From CBDCGJ01 sp965238305 (GTDB lineage: Bacteria > Pseudomonadota > Alphaproteobacteria > GCA-2731375), in assembly GCA_965238305.1 (NCBI GenBank), contig CBDEHK010000001.1, forward strand, positions 1,798,001-1,862,000: a stretch of 64,000 bases of DNA. The letters run 5' to 3'. A program made the position numbers and the translations under genes. The notes beneath the pieces were generated by a model. That model saw only the letters and a program-made list of their open reading frames with translations, was not told where the DNA came from and ran no database searches. Of the stretch, positions 1-8,847 are shown one piece after another (positions within the stretch are counted from its first letter, which is position 1; every line of letters begins with the position of its first letter).

Positions 1-2185
1 ACATCACCAAGCGTTTGGTAAGTGGTTTGTCTCGCGCGGCCAGTAACGCTTCCTGGCCAATAAACGGCACGTCTTTGTCAAGATCGACGGCAAAGGACAA
101 GCCGGCCTGAAAGGGAGTGTAATCAGGGGTCAATTCATGGCCCCAGGCGCGGAAACCTTTTTCGATCCGCAGACTATCGATGGCGTAATAACCGGCATCT
201 TTGAGCCCAAGATCCCTACCGGCGGTGCAAATTTCTTCATATACGCCAACGGCAAATTCGACCGGCACGTAAAGTTCCCAGCCCAGCTCTCCAACATATG
301 TCATCCGGCAAGCCCAGGCCGTGGCATAGCCGATATTGATTTCCCGCATGGTTGAGAATGGAAAAGCCTCGTTGCTCAAATCCGTCTCGGTCAATTTCGA
401 TAACAAGGCGCGGGCATTGGGACCCATCAGGCCAAAAACGGCATAGGCGGAACTGATATTGGTCACAACCGCCTGGCGGTCTTGCGGAATATTTCGTTTG
501 ATCCAGCCCATGTCGCGGGTGGTTTGCGCCGAGCCGGAGACGACGAGAAATCTATCCTCGGCCAAACGTGTGACCGTAAGATCGCTTTCATAGCCACCGC
601 GTTCATTCAGCATGCCAGTATAGACGCAGCGGCCCACTTCAACGGCAACATTATTGGCACAAAGATGCTGCAGGACTAATTCTGCATCCCGGCCTTCGAC
701 TTGAAATTTCGAAAACGAGGTTTGATCAAAAAATGCAACGGCTTGGCGCGCCGCTTTATGTTCTAGGCCACGAAAATCGAACCAGTTCTGGCGACCGAAC
801 GAATATTCAATTTCTGGCGTTACCCCATCAGGGGCAAACCAGAGCGGCCGCTCCCAGCCCATTTTGGAGCCAAAACACGCCCCCTTGGCCGCCAGCAGAT
901 GATGTACTGGCGAACGACGAAAGGGCCTGGCGGAGCGCATTTCCCGGTTCGGCCACGGCATTTCATAATGTGTGCCCAAGGTTTCCGAAACCCGTTCACA
1001 AAGCCATTTGTCGTTGCCCTGAAAATTCGCAAAGCGGCGAATATCGACCGGCCACAAATCCATTGTCGGCTCGCCATTGACGATCCATTCCGCCAGCGCC
1101 TTGCCGGCACCGCCGGCACTGGCGATGCCCATGGAATTGAACCCGGCGCCAACATAGAAATTCTTCAACTCCGGTGCTTCGCCCAAAATATAATGACTAT
1201 CGGGGGTAAAACTCTCCGGGCCGTTGATAAATTGCCGGACTTCGGCATCGGCCAAGACCGGTATGCGGTGCAAGGCGTTCTGCATCAAGATCTCAAATTG
1301 ATCCCAATCGTCGGGCAATAAAGTGAATTCAAACTCGTCTGGAATACCCTCCATACCCCATGGTTTGGCTTCCGGCTCAAAGCCGCCCATCACCAGACCA
1401 CCGACTTCTTCTTTGCAATAGATATAACCGTCGGGATCGCGCATCACCGGTAAATCCGGACTGACACCGGCGACCTGCTTGGTGACGATATACATATGTT
1501 CGGCCGAATAGAGCGGTACCGTGACGCCGCAACTGCGCCCCAACTGACGGGCCCATTGGCCGGCGCAATTGACGACAATTTCGCAGGCGATATTGCCCGC
1601 CAGGGTCTCGACCCCGATGGCGCTGCCGTCTTTGGTGGTGATACCAGTGACGCGGGTTTTCTCAAATACCTGGGCGCCGCCCATGCGAGCACCTTTTGCT
1701 AGGGCCTGGGTCACATCCGCCGGGTTGGCTTTGCCGTCGCCCGGCAGCCAGACGCCGCCAACTAAATCGTCGGTGCGCATGATCGGCCAAAGCTTTTCGA
1801 TCTGTTGCGGTGATATGATATCGGCTTCGATCCCGTAGGCTTGGGCGACCGCGGCGGTTCGCTTGATCACAGTCATCCGCGCTTCGGTGCTGGCGACAAT
1901 GATGCTGCCGCTGCGTTTCCAGCCGGTGCTGAGGCCGGTTTCTGCTTCCAGACTTTCGTAAAGATCGGTGCTGTATTGAATAAGCCGGGTCATGTTTTCC
2001 TGGCTTCGCAATTGACCGACCAAGCCGGCGGCATGCCAGGTTGTGCCACCGGACAGCCGACCTTGCTCTAGTATGACGACATCTTTCCAACCCAGTTTAG
2101 TCAGATGATAGGCGACGCTGCAGCCGACAATGCCACCTCCGATGATGATGGCGCGGGCATGCGTGGGAAGGCTTTTTTCGGCCAT
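1..2185 (-). CDS. Dimethylglycine/sarcosine dehydrogenase-like FAD oxidoreductase with GcvT-type C-terminus (partial)
   Basis: About 728 codons are present; the C-terminus lies beyond the left edge. The N-terminus has a Rossmann FAD motif GGGIVG at residues 16-21. It is followed by TTWHAAGL, where His51 matches the histidine that carries covalent FAD in dimethylglycine and sarcosine dehydrogenases. A DAO-type domain, the FAO_M linker and the start of a GcvT-like folate-binding domain follow. Family members oxidatively demethylate N-methyl amines and pass the one-carbon unit to tetrahydrofolate. The ATG at 2185 lies 14 bp after the preceding aminotransferase stop, so it is the last visible gene of the phosphonate operon. 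The substrate is not known; an N-methylated aminoethylphosphonate is my inference from context. The family call is firm, the substrate is not. Confidence 0.85.
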   Translation of the reverse strand, partial: MAEKSLPTHARAIIIGGGIVGCSVAYHLTKLGWKDVVILEQGRLSGGTTWHAAGLVGQLRSQENMTRLIQYSTDLYESLEAETGLSTGWKRSGSIIVASTEARMTVIKRTAAVAQAYGIEADIISPQQIEKLWPIMRTDDLVGGVWLPGDGKANPADVTQALAKGARMGGAQVFEKTRVTGITTKDGSAIGVETLAGNIACEIVVNCAGQWARQLGRSCGVTVPLYSAEHMYIVTKQVAGVSPDLPVMRDPDGYIYCKEEVGGLVMGGFEPEAKPWGMEGIPDEFEFTLLPDDWDQFEILMQNALHRIPVLADAEVRQFINGPESFTPDSHYILGEAPELKNFYVGAGFNSMGIASAGGAGKALAEWIVNGEPTMDLWPVDIRRFANFQGNDKWLCERVSETLGTHYEMPWPNREMRSARPFRRSPVHHLLAAKGACFGSKMGWERPLWFAPDGVTPEIEYSFGRQNWFDFRGLEHKAARQAVAFFDQTSFSKFQVEGRDAELVLQHLCANNVAVEVGRCVYTGMLNERGGYESDLTVTRLAEDRFLVVSGSAQTTRDMGWIKRNIPQDRQAVVTNISSAYAVFGLMGPNARALLSKLTETDLSNEAFPFSTMREINIGYATAWACRMTYVGELGWELYVPVEFAVGVYEEICTAGRDLGLKDAGYYAIDSLRIEKGFRAWGHELTPDYTPFQAGLSFAVDLDKDVPFIGQEALLAARDKPLTKRLVM

Positions 2186-2199
2186 TTGCGGTTCCTCGG

Positions 2200-3477
2200 T
2201 TATTTGCTGGCCGCGAGCGCGCGGTCAAAATGGTCGAGGAAGCGATCGCAGTCGGCTTCGCCATGGGCCAGCGACAAATAAAGCTTGGTCCCCATGGGAT
2301 TGAGAAAGATGCCGGAGGCAAACAACTGCAGCATCATCGCCCGCCCGCGGGTGGCGTCCCCACGTTTGGACGAACGATAGTTGAAAACCGGTCCCTCCGT
2401 AAATACCACTTGCGCTAACGGGCCGTCGCCGATGACCTGGGCCTGCTCTTGATGTGTCGCCAAAACACTGCGCATGCCATCCCGCAGATATTTGCCCAAA
2501 TGATGCAGATGTTCGTAGGTACCGGTCTGGCGAAAGACCGTCAGCGTCGCGACGGCGGCGGCCATGGAAACCGGATTGCCGCCAAGGGTCGATGCCATCC
2601 AGACATAGTCCCCCTGGCCGATGCGATGTTCGTTGGTCATTTCCATGATCTCAGCCCGACCGCCGAAGGCACCGATCGGATAACCGCCGCCCATCGCCTT
2701 ACCATAGGCCACCAGGTCCGGCACGACACCGTAATATTCCTGCGCCCCGCCATAAGCGAGGCGGAATCCAGTCACAACTTCATCGAAAATCAAAACCATA
2801 TTGTAGTCGCTACAAAGCTTGCGCACGCCGTCCAGAAATCCCTCTTTAGGTGGCGTGCAGCGCTGTAGCGGTTCCATGATCACGCCGGCGATTTCTCCAC
2901 CATGTTCGGCGATGATCGCGGCTGTGGTAGCGAGATCGTTGTAGGGTGCGACCAGCAGCTGGTAAGCGGCGGCAGGGGTGCCGGCACTGGTCAATTCCGG
3001 CTGCGGGAACGGTAAATCCTGCTGCGGGAATAAACTGGTGACGCCGGTTTCATTGGCGCCATGGTAGGCGCCCTCGAATTTCAAGATTTTGTCCCGACCT
3101 GTAAAAGCACGAGCCAAGCGCTGACAATACATCGTCGCTTCAGTGCCCGAGGCACAGAAACGTAGACGGTCGACGGCCGGGCTCAATCGTGCCAGCTCCT
3201 CCGCCAGGGCCAGGGCGTGGTCGTTAAGGTAGGCGAAATTCGACCCGAGAGCGGCTTGCGCTTTGACTGCTTCGACCACTTCCGGGCGGGCATGGCCCAC
3301 CAAGCTGGAGCCCCAACCCATGGAGAAATCGAGAAACTTCCGCCCATTCGTATCCCATAGACGGCACCCTTCGCCCCGTCCCATGACCACCAATTCTTCC
3401 GCCGGTAGGCCGAACTCACCATTTGATATGCCGGCCGGGAAGACCGCGAGGGCGCGTTCTTGCTGGTTGACGACCAT
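2200..3477 (-). CDS. Class III PLP-dependent aminotransferase/lyase of the glutamate-1-semialdehyde aminomutase type
   Basis: This 425-residue protein has fold type I PLP features: FCASGTEATMYCQRLARA for phosphate binding, LIFDEVVTGFR with the cofactor-binding Asp, and VAYGKAMGGGYPIGAFGG with the Schiff-base Lys. It resembles HemL in sequence, but its setting argues against haem synthesis: it starts 2 bp after the phosphonoacetaldehyde hydrolase stop, inside a phosphonate operon with no recognisable PhnW (a class V enzyme). It most likely delivers phosphonoacetaldehyde to PhnX. It could do so by transaminating 2-aminoethylphosphonate, or as an ammonia-lyase on (R)-1-hydroxy-2-aminoethylphosphonate as described for the PbfA family. 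Class III membership is seen; the reaction is inferred. Confidence 0.85.
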   Translation of the reverse strand: MVVNQQERALAVFPAGISNGEFGLPAEELVVMGRGEGCRLWDTNGRKFLDFSMGWGSSLVGHARPEVVEAVKAQAALGSNFAYLNDHALALAEELARLSPAVDRLRFCASGTEATMYCQRLARAFTGRDKILKFEGAYHGANETGVTSLFPQQDLPFPQPELTSAGTPAAAYQLLVAPYNDLATTAAIIAEHGGEIAGVIMEPLQRCTPPKEGFLDGVRKLCSDYNMVLIFDEVVTGFRLAYGGAQEYYGVVPDLVAYGKAMGGGYPIGAFGGRAEIMEMTNEHRIGQGDYVWMASTLGGNPVSMAAAVATLTVFRQTGTYEHLHHLGKYLRDGMRSVLATHQEQAQVIGDGPLAQVVFTEGPVFNYRSSKRGDATRGRAMMLQLFASGIFLNPMGTKLYLSLAHGEADCDRFLDHFDRALAASK

Positions 3478-3479
3478 GT

Positions 3480-4328
3480 TTAGGGCCGTTCGCCGCTTGC
3501 CAGCCGGGCATTAATATCGTCGATGACCACCGGCAATTCGATCAGGCTATCGATGACATAATGGGCCCCGGTTTTACGTAAAATATCCGCGGTGAAGGCA
3601 TTCCGGCGGTCAAGCTCTTCGGCGGACATGGCATCGGCCTGGGCAATCGTGTCGATATCCATATAGTTGCTGTAGCGTGATACGCCGACACCCCAACACC
3701 CAGCTTCCAAGGCTTCCCCGACGCCGGACGCGGTATCGTCAACCTTGACCACGGATTGGATCGGATGAACGTCCATCAGGTCCAAATTTTTGTAGACCAT
3801 GAACGGTTTTGGGCGGGCGCCGTTGAGGACTTCATCGCCTGCCACCGTGGCGTCGGGATTAAAACCCTGTTGGCGCGCCGACGTTAACAGGACATCGACC
3901 ATTTCGCGGACGAAACCGGTTGAGACACCAATTTTGATCCCATCGGCTTGCATTTTCTCGGTCACTTCGGCGATCCCGGGTAACAGTCCGGTATATTCAG
4001 GCAGACATTCGACTTGCAGCGGGACGAATTCGGTAAACATTCGGTCGACATCATCCTGGGTCGGATAACTGCCTTTGATGTCGTTCCAACGTTCGCGAAT
4101 TTCGGGCGTTTCGGTCAAAGCTTTAATATGCAGGTCCTTACGCAAGCCCATCGGACCACGTGCTTCCAGCATAGAAATTTCGACCCCTTGACGCTTGAAG
4201 ACTTCAACAAAAACCACCGCCGGGGCGATCACGTAAGCATCGGCAACGGTGCCACTCCAATCCAGGACCAAACCTTGAACTTTTCCACGATAACCGCGTT
4301 GGTAAACATAATCAGAAGCTGCAGGCAT
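3480..4328 (-). CDS. phnX: Phosphonoacetaldehyde hydrolase (phosphonatase)
   Basis: This HAD-superfamily enzyme splits the carbon-phosphorus bond of phosphonoacetaldehyde to give acetaldehyde and phosphate in the cytoplasm. The nucleophile motif is LVLDWSGT with Asp23; the second acid of ordinary HAD phosphatases is replaced by Ser25, as expected for a phosphonatase (usually Ala). The cap-domain motif GPMGLRKDLHI supplies the Schiff-base Lys64, and the Asp-Lys spacing of 41 equals that of the characterised Bacillus enzyme. KVDDTASGVGEALEAG is the acidic loop. I chose ATG 4328, giving 282 residues, because GGGAG lies about 9 nt upstream; the longer reading from 4370 adds a tail with no family resemblance. 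The gene sits between the importer permease and the PLP enzyme. Confidence 0.93.
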   Translation of the reverse strand: MPAASDYVYQRGYRGKVQGLVLDWSGTVADAYVIAPAVVFVEVFKRQGVEISMLEARGPMGLRKDLHIKALTETPEIRERWNDIKGSYPTQDDVDRMFTEFVPLQVECLPEYTGLLPGIAEVTEKMQADGIKIGVSTGFVREMVDVLLTSARQQGFNPDATVAGDEVLNGARPKPFMVYKNLDLMDVHPIQSVVKVDDTASGVGEALEAGCWGVGVSRYSNYMDIDTIAQADAMSAEELDRRNAFTADILRKTGAHYVIDSLIELPVVIDDINARLASGERP

Positions 4329-4455
4329 TTCTTGAACTCCCTGTTTCTCGACTGGCCAGATTGGCGCCACCTAATCGCAATTATATGGATAAGACAAATC
4401 GTAAATTTTGATGTTTACTATATGAATAATTTATAGTTATCAGGCAGATAAATTA

Positions 4456-6168
4456 CTATTGAACCCGCCAAGCCTGCGTTTTTCGGGCAATCCCCCGGGT
4501 TAAGAATACGTGCAGAATACGCATACCGGCACAGGTGTAGGCGATCATCATGGCCATCGCCGCCGCCGGTGCAACATCGCCCGCATCGTCCATGTTCAGA
4601 ACCGCGACAGAGGCCAAAGTGGTGTCGGACGAATAAAGGAAAATCACCGCCGAAACCGTCGTCATGGCGTTCAAGAAGAGATAGATTGAAATATCGAACA
4701 CGGCGGGCATACAAACCGGCACGGTGACTTTGATGAAGGTTTTGTAGAAGGGTGTTTTCAGCGACGCGGAAACAGATTCAAACTCTGCATCCATCTGCTT
4801 CAAAGCCGTCACTGCGGTGAGATGACTAACCGTGTAGAAGTGCACAATTGTCGCCACCACTAATATCGTCATGGTGCCATAGATGAAGTTGAGCGGATTG
4901 TCCGGATGGTTGAAGAAGAAAATATAAGCCAAACCCAGGACCATCCCCGGCACCGCCAACGGCGTCATTGCGACCATATGGAAGATGTTGCGACCGGCGT
5001 TGAAACCGCGGCCCTTTTCCATCAAATAGGCCCCCAGGAACACGATGATAGTGCCGTAAAGAGCAGTATAAAGCGCCATTTCGATCGAATTCCAGAAGGC
5101 TTCCCAGCCGCCGCCATCCATCACGTCGAAATTATAATTATCTAATGCCAACTCTAAATTGTAGGGCCAAAATTTTACCAAGGCGGCATATTGCGCCATC
5201 CCGATCATGGCAATAATAATAATCGCAACCATGGTGCAAAAGGCCAGCATCGCCATATCGCGGCCAGGGCTAGGCTTCGGCTGATAGGGCACGGCACGAG
5301 CTGACAATAGAGCGACTTGTTTACGCTGCACGATGCGGTCAACTGTAAAGGCGATGATTGCCGGGACCAGCAAAACGACGGACACGACCGCTCCCATCTG
5401 AAAATTCTGTTGCCCGATTACCTGTTTGTAGATGTCCGTAGCCAGCATGTTGTAATTGCCGCCGATGACTTTGGGGACTCCGAAATCGGTAAAGACGAGG
5501 GTGAAAATAACAAACCCTGCGCTAATCAAACCATATTTGCAGCCAGGGATAGTGATCGTGATAAAGGCCTTGAATTTACTTGTTCGCAAAGCTTCTGCGG
5601 CTTCGTAAAGACGCGCATCGGTGATCGAGAGGGCGGTTACGACAATCATCAGGGCATGGGGGAAGACCCAATAGGCCGAACCCATGGAGATGCCGATCGG
5701 GCCGTAGATTTTCTCCCCGAGCAGCAGGTCTTTGAGGACGCCTTGATTGCCAAACCAGTAGATCAAAGAAATCCCGCCCAACAATGACGGGGTCAACAAG
5801 GGCACCACAGCGACCAGTTTAAAAAACCACTTGAACGGCATTTGCGTTCGGGTCAGCGCATAGGCATAGACAAATGCCAAAGTCAGCACGATGAAAGTCG
5901 TCAGGATCGAAAGAAAGAGGCTGTTAAAAGCCGAATTGAACAGCGCCGGCGTTGAAAAATACTCAGCAAAATTGGCCAGCCCGGCGAAACTACCGTCCTG
6001 GTTCTCGAAACTTTTCGACATCATCGTGTAAAGCGGGAAGAGCACGGCAATCAACAGGAAAACCCCGATCACGATCATCGTGATCCGCATCGCCAAATCG
6101 TCCCGGCTCATTTTCGGGCGAACGATGGGTCCCAATTGTTGCTGTTCTGACAGGCTCAGCTGACTCAC
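4456..6168 (-). CDS. ABC transporter permease, duplicated two-domain type, phosphonate/iron family
   Basis: A 570-residue inner-membrane protein built of two fused permease halves with about twelve hydrophobic segments. Each half has an EAA-type loop that contacts the ATPase: EAAEALRTSKFKAFITI in the first and FESVSASLKTPFYKTF in the second. Fused permeases like this occur in ferric-iron (FbpB) importers and in the 2-aminoethylphosphonate importer of the PhnS2-T2-U2 type. The linked phnX gene and binding protein favour the latter. It starts 3 bp after the ATPase stop, so translation is probably coupled. The 127 bp between its stop and phnX hold no gene. Confidence 0.9.
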   Translation of the reverse strand: MSQLSLSEQQQLGPIVRPKMSRDDLAMRITMIVIGVFLLIAVLFPLYTMMSKSFENQDGSFAGLANFAEYFSTPALFNSAFNSLFLSILTTFIVLTLAFVYAYALTRTQMPFKWFFKLVAVVPLLTPSLLGGISLIYWFGNQGVLKDLLLGEKIYGPIGISMGSAYWVFPHALMIVVTALSITDARLYEAAEALRTSKFKAFITITIPGCKYGLISAGFVIFTLVFTDFGVPKVIGGNYNMLATDIYKQVIGQQNFQMGAVVSVVLLVPAIIAFTVDRIVQRKQVALLSARAVPYQPKPSPGRDMAMLAFCTMVAIIIIAMIGMAQYAALVKFWPYNLELALDNYNFDVMDGGGWEAFWNSIEMALYTALYGTIIVFLGAYLMEKGRGFNAGRNIFHMVAMTPLAVPGMVLGLAYIFFFNHPDNPLNFIYGTMTILVVATIVHFYTVSHLTAVTALKQMDAEFESVSASLKTPFYKTFIKVTVPVCMPAVFDISIYLFLNAMTTVSAVIFLYSSDTTLASVAVLNMDDAGDVAPAAAMAMMIAYTCAGMRILHVFLTRGIARKTQAWRVQ

Positions 6169-6171
6169 AAT

Positions 6172-7257
6172 TCAATCTTCCCTGGAGGCATAGACGACGA
6201 GCCGTTCGCGCGGCAGCCGGACTGGCAACGTCATGCCGACTTCGACGTTTTTCCGTCGCATCAGATTGACTGAGAAATCACCTTGAATTTCATGTTCGGA
6301 GAACGCGGCATTCGTCAATTGAACGCGATAATACGAGCCCATGAATTTTATCTGCTTTATTTCCGCTTCGACAATATTACCGTCTTCTGTCACATCCTGG
6401 GCATTCACGTCTTCGGGGCGAATCGCCACAATGGTCTTGCTGCCCGGGCTCAGGTCTTTGGTATCGCAAGCCAAAGGGGTGCCCCCAATGGTTACTTCGC
6501 CGGTGGCCGAAACCTGACCTGGAAAAAAATTCATCGAGCCAATGAAATCAGCAACGAAGGAGGTCGCCGGACTGCCGTAGATTTCTTCTGGTGTACCGAC
6601 CTGATCGATCACGCCGTGGTTCATCACGACGATGCGGTCGGCCATTGTCAGGGCTTCTTCCTGATCGTGGGTGACCATGATCGTGGTGACGCCAAGCCGG
6701 CGCTGTAGATCCTTAATCTCGGCCCGCAAGTGGACCCGGACGCGCGCATCCAAGGCACTTAGCGGCTCATCCAACAAAAGCAAACCAGGGGAAGTTGCCA
6801 TGGCACGGGCCAGCGCTACTCGTTGTTGCTGCCCGCCCGATAGTTGGGCCGGGTACTTTTCACCCTGATCGGGCAAGCCGACCAGATCCAGTAGCTCCGC
6901 CACCCGAGCGGTGATTTCCGCGCGGCGTAGTTTACGGTTCTCCAGTCCGTAGGCGACATTCCGGTTGACCGTCAGATTTGGAAACAGGGCATAGGACTGA
7001 AAGACGATGCCAAAGTCGCGCTCAGCCGGTGGCAAAGCGGAAATATCATTGCCGTCTTGTTCAATCCGTCCCCGTGTCTGAATATCAAGGCCGGCAATCG
7101 CCCTTAGTAAAGTCGTTTTACCGCAGCCGGAAGGGCCCAAAAAACAGACAAACTCGCCGTCATAAACGTCGAGAGAGATATCCGCCAAAGCCGTGAAATC
7201 GCCAAAATTTTTAAGGAGGTTTTCAATTTTCAAATAGGGTTTTTTACCGTGATTCAT
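6172..7257 (-). CDS. ABC transporter ATP-binding protein, aminoethylphosphonate type
   Basis: This is the energising subunit of the importer. It shows Walker A GPSGCGKTTLLRAIAG, signature LSGGQQQRVALARAMA, Walker B LLLLDEPLSALDA and the switch His in TIMVTHDQEEA. A TOBE-type domain follows in the last 110 residues, as in PotA, FbpC and PhnT families. I start it at ATG 7257 (361 residues, beginning MNHGKKPYLK). An upstream in-frame start at 7341 would translate through a 12-bp stem-loop and adds 28 residues without family resemblance. It lies second in the operon, behind the binding protein and ahead of the permease. Confidence 0.92.
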   Translation of the reverse strand: MNHGKKPYLKIENLLKNFGDFTALADISLDVYDGEFVCFLGPSGCGKTTLLRAIAGLDIQTRGRIEQDGNDISALPPAERDFGIVFQSYALFPNLTVNRNVAYGLENRKLRRAEITARVAELLDLVGLPDQGEKYPAQLSGGQQQRVALARAMATSPGLLLLDEPLSALDARVRVHLRAEIKDLQRRLGVTTIMVTHDQEEALTMADRIVVMNHGVIDQVGTPEEIYGSPATSFVADFIGSMNFFPGQVSATGEVTIGGTPLACDTKDLSPGSKTIVAIRPEDVNAQDVTEDGNIVEAEIKQIKFMGSYYRVQLTNAAFSEHEIQGDFSVNLMRRKNVEVGMTLPVRLPRERLVVYASRED

Positions 7258-7300
7258 CGTCCATCCGTTCCGGCCAACGCTCATCATAACGGCCATCAAG

Positions 7301-7331
7301 CCGCCCGTGGTGTTTAACTCACCACGGGCGG
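7301..7331 (-). terminator. Intercistronic stem-loop between binding-protein and ATPase genes
   Basis: A perfect 12-bp inverted repeat (arms 7301-7312 and 7320-7331, loop 7313-7319) lies in the 102-bp gap after the binding-protein stop. No U-tract follows on the minus strand. It therefore looks like an mRNA-stabilising or partial-termination hairpin that would raise binding-protein expression above that of the membrane subunits, as known for malE-malF. The structure is seen; the role is inferred. Confidence 0.6.
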
Positions 7332-7359
7332 CCGAAGACAACTCAAGTCAGATCAGCGA

Positions 7360-8397
7360 TTATTTCTTCGGTTCAGATTTCGAATCGTAGCGTTTCTGCC
7401 ACTCGGCCAATATTTTCTTGCGATTGACAGCGGCCCATTCGAAATTGTTATCGATCATCGCTTCCAGGATACCTTCCGGGAAATGCATGACCGGTTTTGC
7501 GACGCCCGGATAGGCGACAACCGCGTAGCCTTTGTTATACATCACATTGGCTTCTTTGGTGACGGTGAAATCGACCAGTTTTTTCGCCGCCGCAAGTTTC
7601 TTGGTGCCTTTCATGATCGCGGTCGCTTCCATATCCCAGCCAACACCTTCGCTCGGCAGAATGATTTCCAGCGGCGCTCCTTTGGCTTTCGATTTCGCGC
7701 CACGGAAGGCGAAGGAAATACCGATTGGTGTTTCGCCAGATGCCGCTTGTTTACAGGGTTTGGAGCCGGAATGAGTATACCAGGCAATGTTCTGATGTAA
7801 GGCGTCCATAAACTTCCAGCCGCCTTCTTCGCTAAACATCTGCAACCAACTTGAAACGTCCAAGAAGCCAGTGCCCGACGAATTCGGATTCGGCATCACC
7901 AAATGGCCCTTGTAAACCGGCTTGGTCAGATCTTTCCAAGAAGTTGGTACCGGCAGATTGAACTTTTTGGCTTCGACGGTGTTGTAACAAACCGAAGCAA
8001 TCCAGGCGTCCATACCGGTCCAATGCGGCGGATTGGCGCCGTCGACAAATTTCTTGTCCAGTTTGTCAACGCCAGCCGGCGCATAACCATGCGTCATGCC
8101 CTCTGACTTCAGTAACATCAAGCTGGTTGCCGCCAGGCCCCAGACAACATCGGCCTTAGGATTATTTTTCTCGGCCAAAAGCTTGGCGGTTACAATTCCG
8201 GTTGAATCGCGGACCCATTTGATATTGATGTCTGGATTGGTTTTGTTGAATTCGGCGGCATACTTTTTCAAGTCCTCAGCTTCGACCGCCGTGTAAACCG
8301 TCAAGTCGACTGCCTTGGCGGTTGAAATAGCAGTTATCATCGCCGCGGCTGCTGCCAGAACCGGCAACGTCTTGGATAAATTCTGTAAACGCAACAT
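7360..8397 (-). CDS. Periplasmic substrate-binding protein, aminoethylphosphonate/iron-type ABC importer
   Basis: A 345-residue extracellular solute-binding protein. Residues 1-29 form a signal peptide with a hydrophobic Ala-rich core ending in STAKA, so the mature chain starts near VDLTVYTAVEAEDL. The fold signature (VYTAVE, then FNKTNPDINIKWVRDSTG and LLAEKNNPKADVVWGLA) is that of class II binding proteins in the Fbp/PhnS2 group. First gene of the operon; about 450 bp of non-coding DNA precede it. Ligand assignment to 2-aminoethylphosphonate or a relative rests on phnX in the same operon. A ferric-iron ligand is the main alternative. Confidence 0.88.
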   Translation of the reverse strand: MLRLQNLSKTLPVLAAAAAMITAISTAKAVDLTVYTAVEAEDLKKYAAEFNKTNPDINIKWVRDSTGIVTAKLLAEKNNPKADVVWGLAATSLMLLKSEGMTHGYAPAGVDKLDKKFVDGANPPHWTGMDAWIASVCYNTVEAKKFNLPVPTSWKDLTKPVYKGHLVMPNPNSSGTGFLDVSSWLQMFSEEGGWKFMDALHQNIAWYTHSGSKPCKQAASGETPIGISFAFRGAKSKAKGAPLEIILPSEGVGWDMEATAIMKGTKKLAAAKKLVDFTVTKEANVMYNKGYAVVAYPGVAKPVMHFPEGILEAMIDNNFEWAAVNRKKILAEWQKRYDSKSEPKK

Positions 8398-8847
8398 CTG
8401 TGTCTCCCTCTTCTTTTTGTAAGTGCAGTTGGCCTTTTATGTGGCCTTGCTTGTTTGACCGGTGCTTGGTCGCCCTAACGCCCGGTCGGTTTCGTCACCA
8501 TGTTTTCCATAAATGACAAAATTTCATTCTGACTACATTAGTCATATCTAGCCAAGTAAATGCAACGCTATTATTCTTTTGGTCGAGAAAATATAGCGCC
8601 AATTCTGCTCAAAAAGCACGGACAAATCCGCCCATTCCATATTTTTTCCAAGGGCATGGTTGGTTCGTGAACATGCAACATTGTTCGGCGGAACCAACAC
8701 GAAATTCGCCTTGTCAGCGTAAGCAGGCGACGGTGGTCAGATTGTTATTTATGCGTCTTTGACTTTGACGAACGAATACCACCCTGTCGACAGCTATAAC
8801 GCCATCATAGAAATGCCTACTGTGTAGGTGAATGCACTGTCGCCTAT
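8398..8847. other. Non-coding upstream region of the phosphonate operon
   Basis: This 450-bp stretch separates the operon's first gene from a small unknown gene on the same strand. I see no plausible coding frame or RNA gene. It should hold the operon promoter. The only clear symmetrical element is the interrupted palindrome at 8530-8544, listed separately. Confidence 0.5.
8530..8544. promoter_or_regulatory. Candidate operator palindrome upstream of the phosphonate operon
   Basis: TGACT-N5-AGTCA is a perfect 5-bp interrupted palindrome about 135 bp before the binding-protein start. Its size suits a dimeric regulator, but none is encoded nearby. A palindrome this short can arise by chance. 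Confidence 0.3.

Noticed and set aside
2200..3477. Reading the class III enzyme as HemL (glutamate-1-semialdehyde aminomutase)
   Set aside because: Sequence likeness exists, but it sits inside a phosphonate operon directly next to phnX, and haem synthesis genes are absent.
7258..7341. Longer N-terminus of the ABC ATPase
   Set aside because: It would run through the 12-bp stem-loop and adds residues with no family resemblance; ATG 7257 is a better start.
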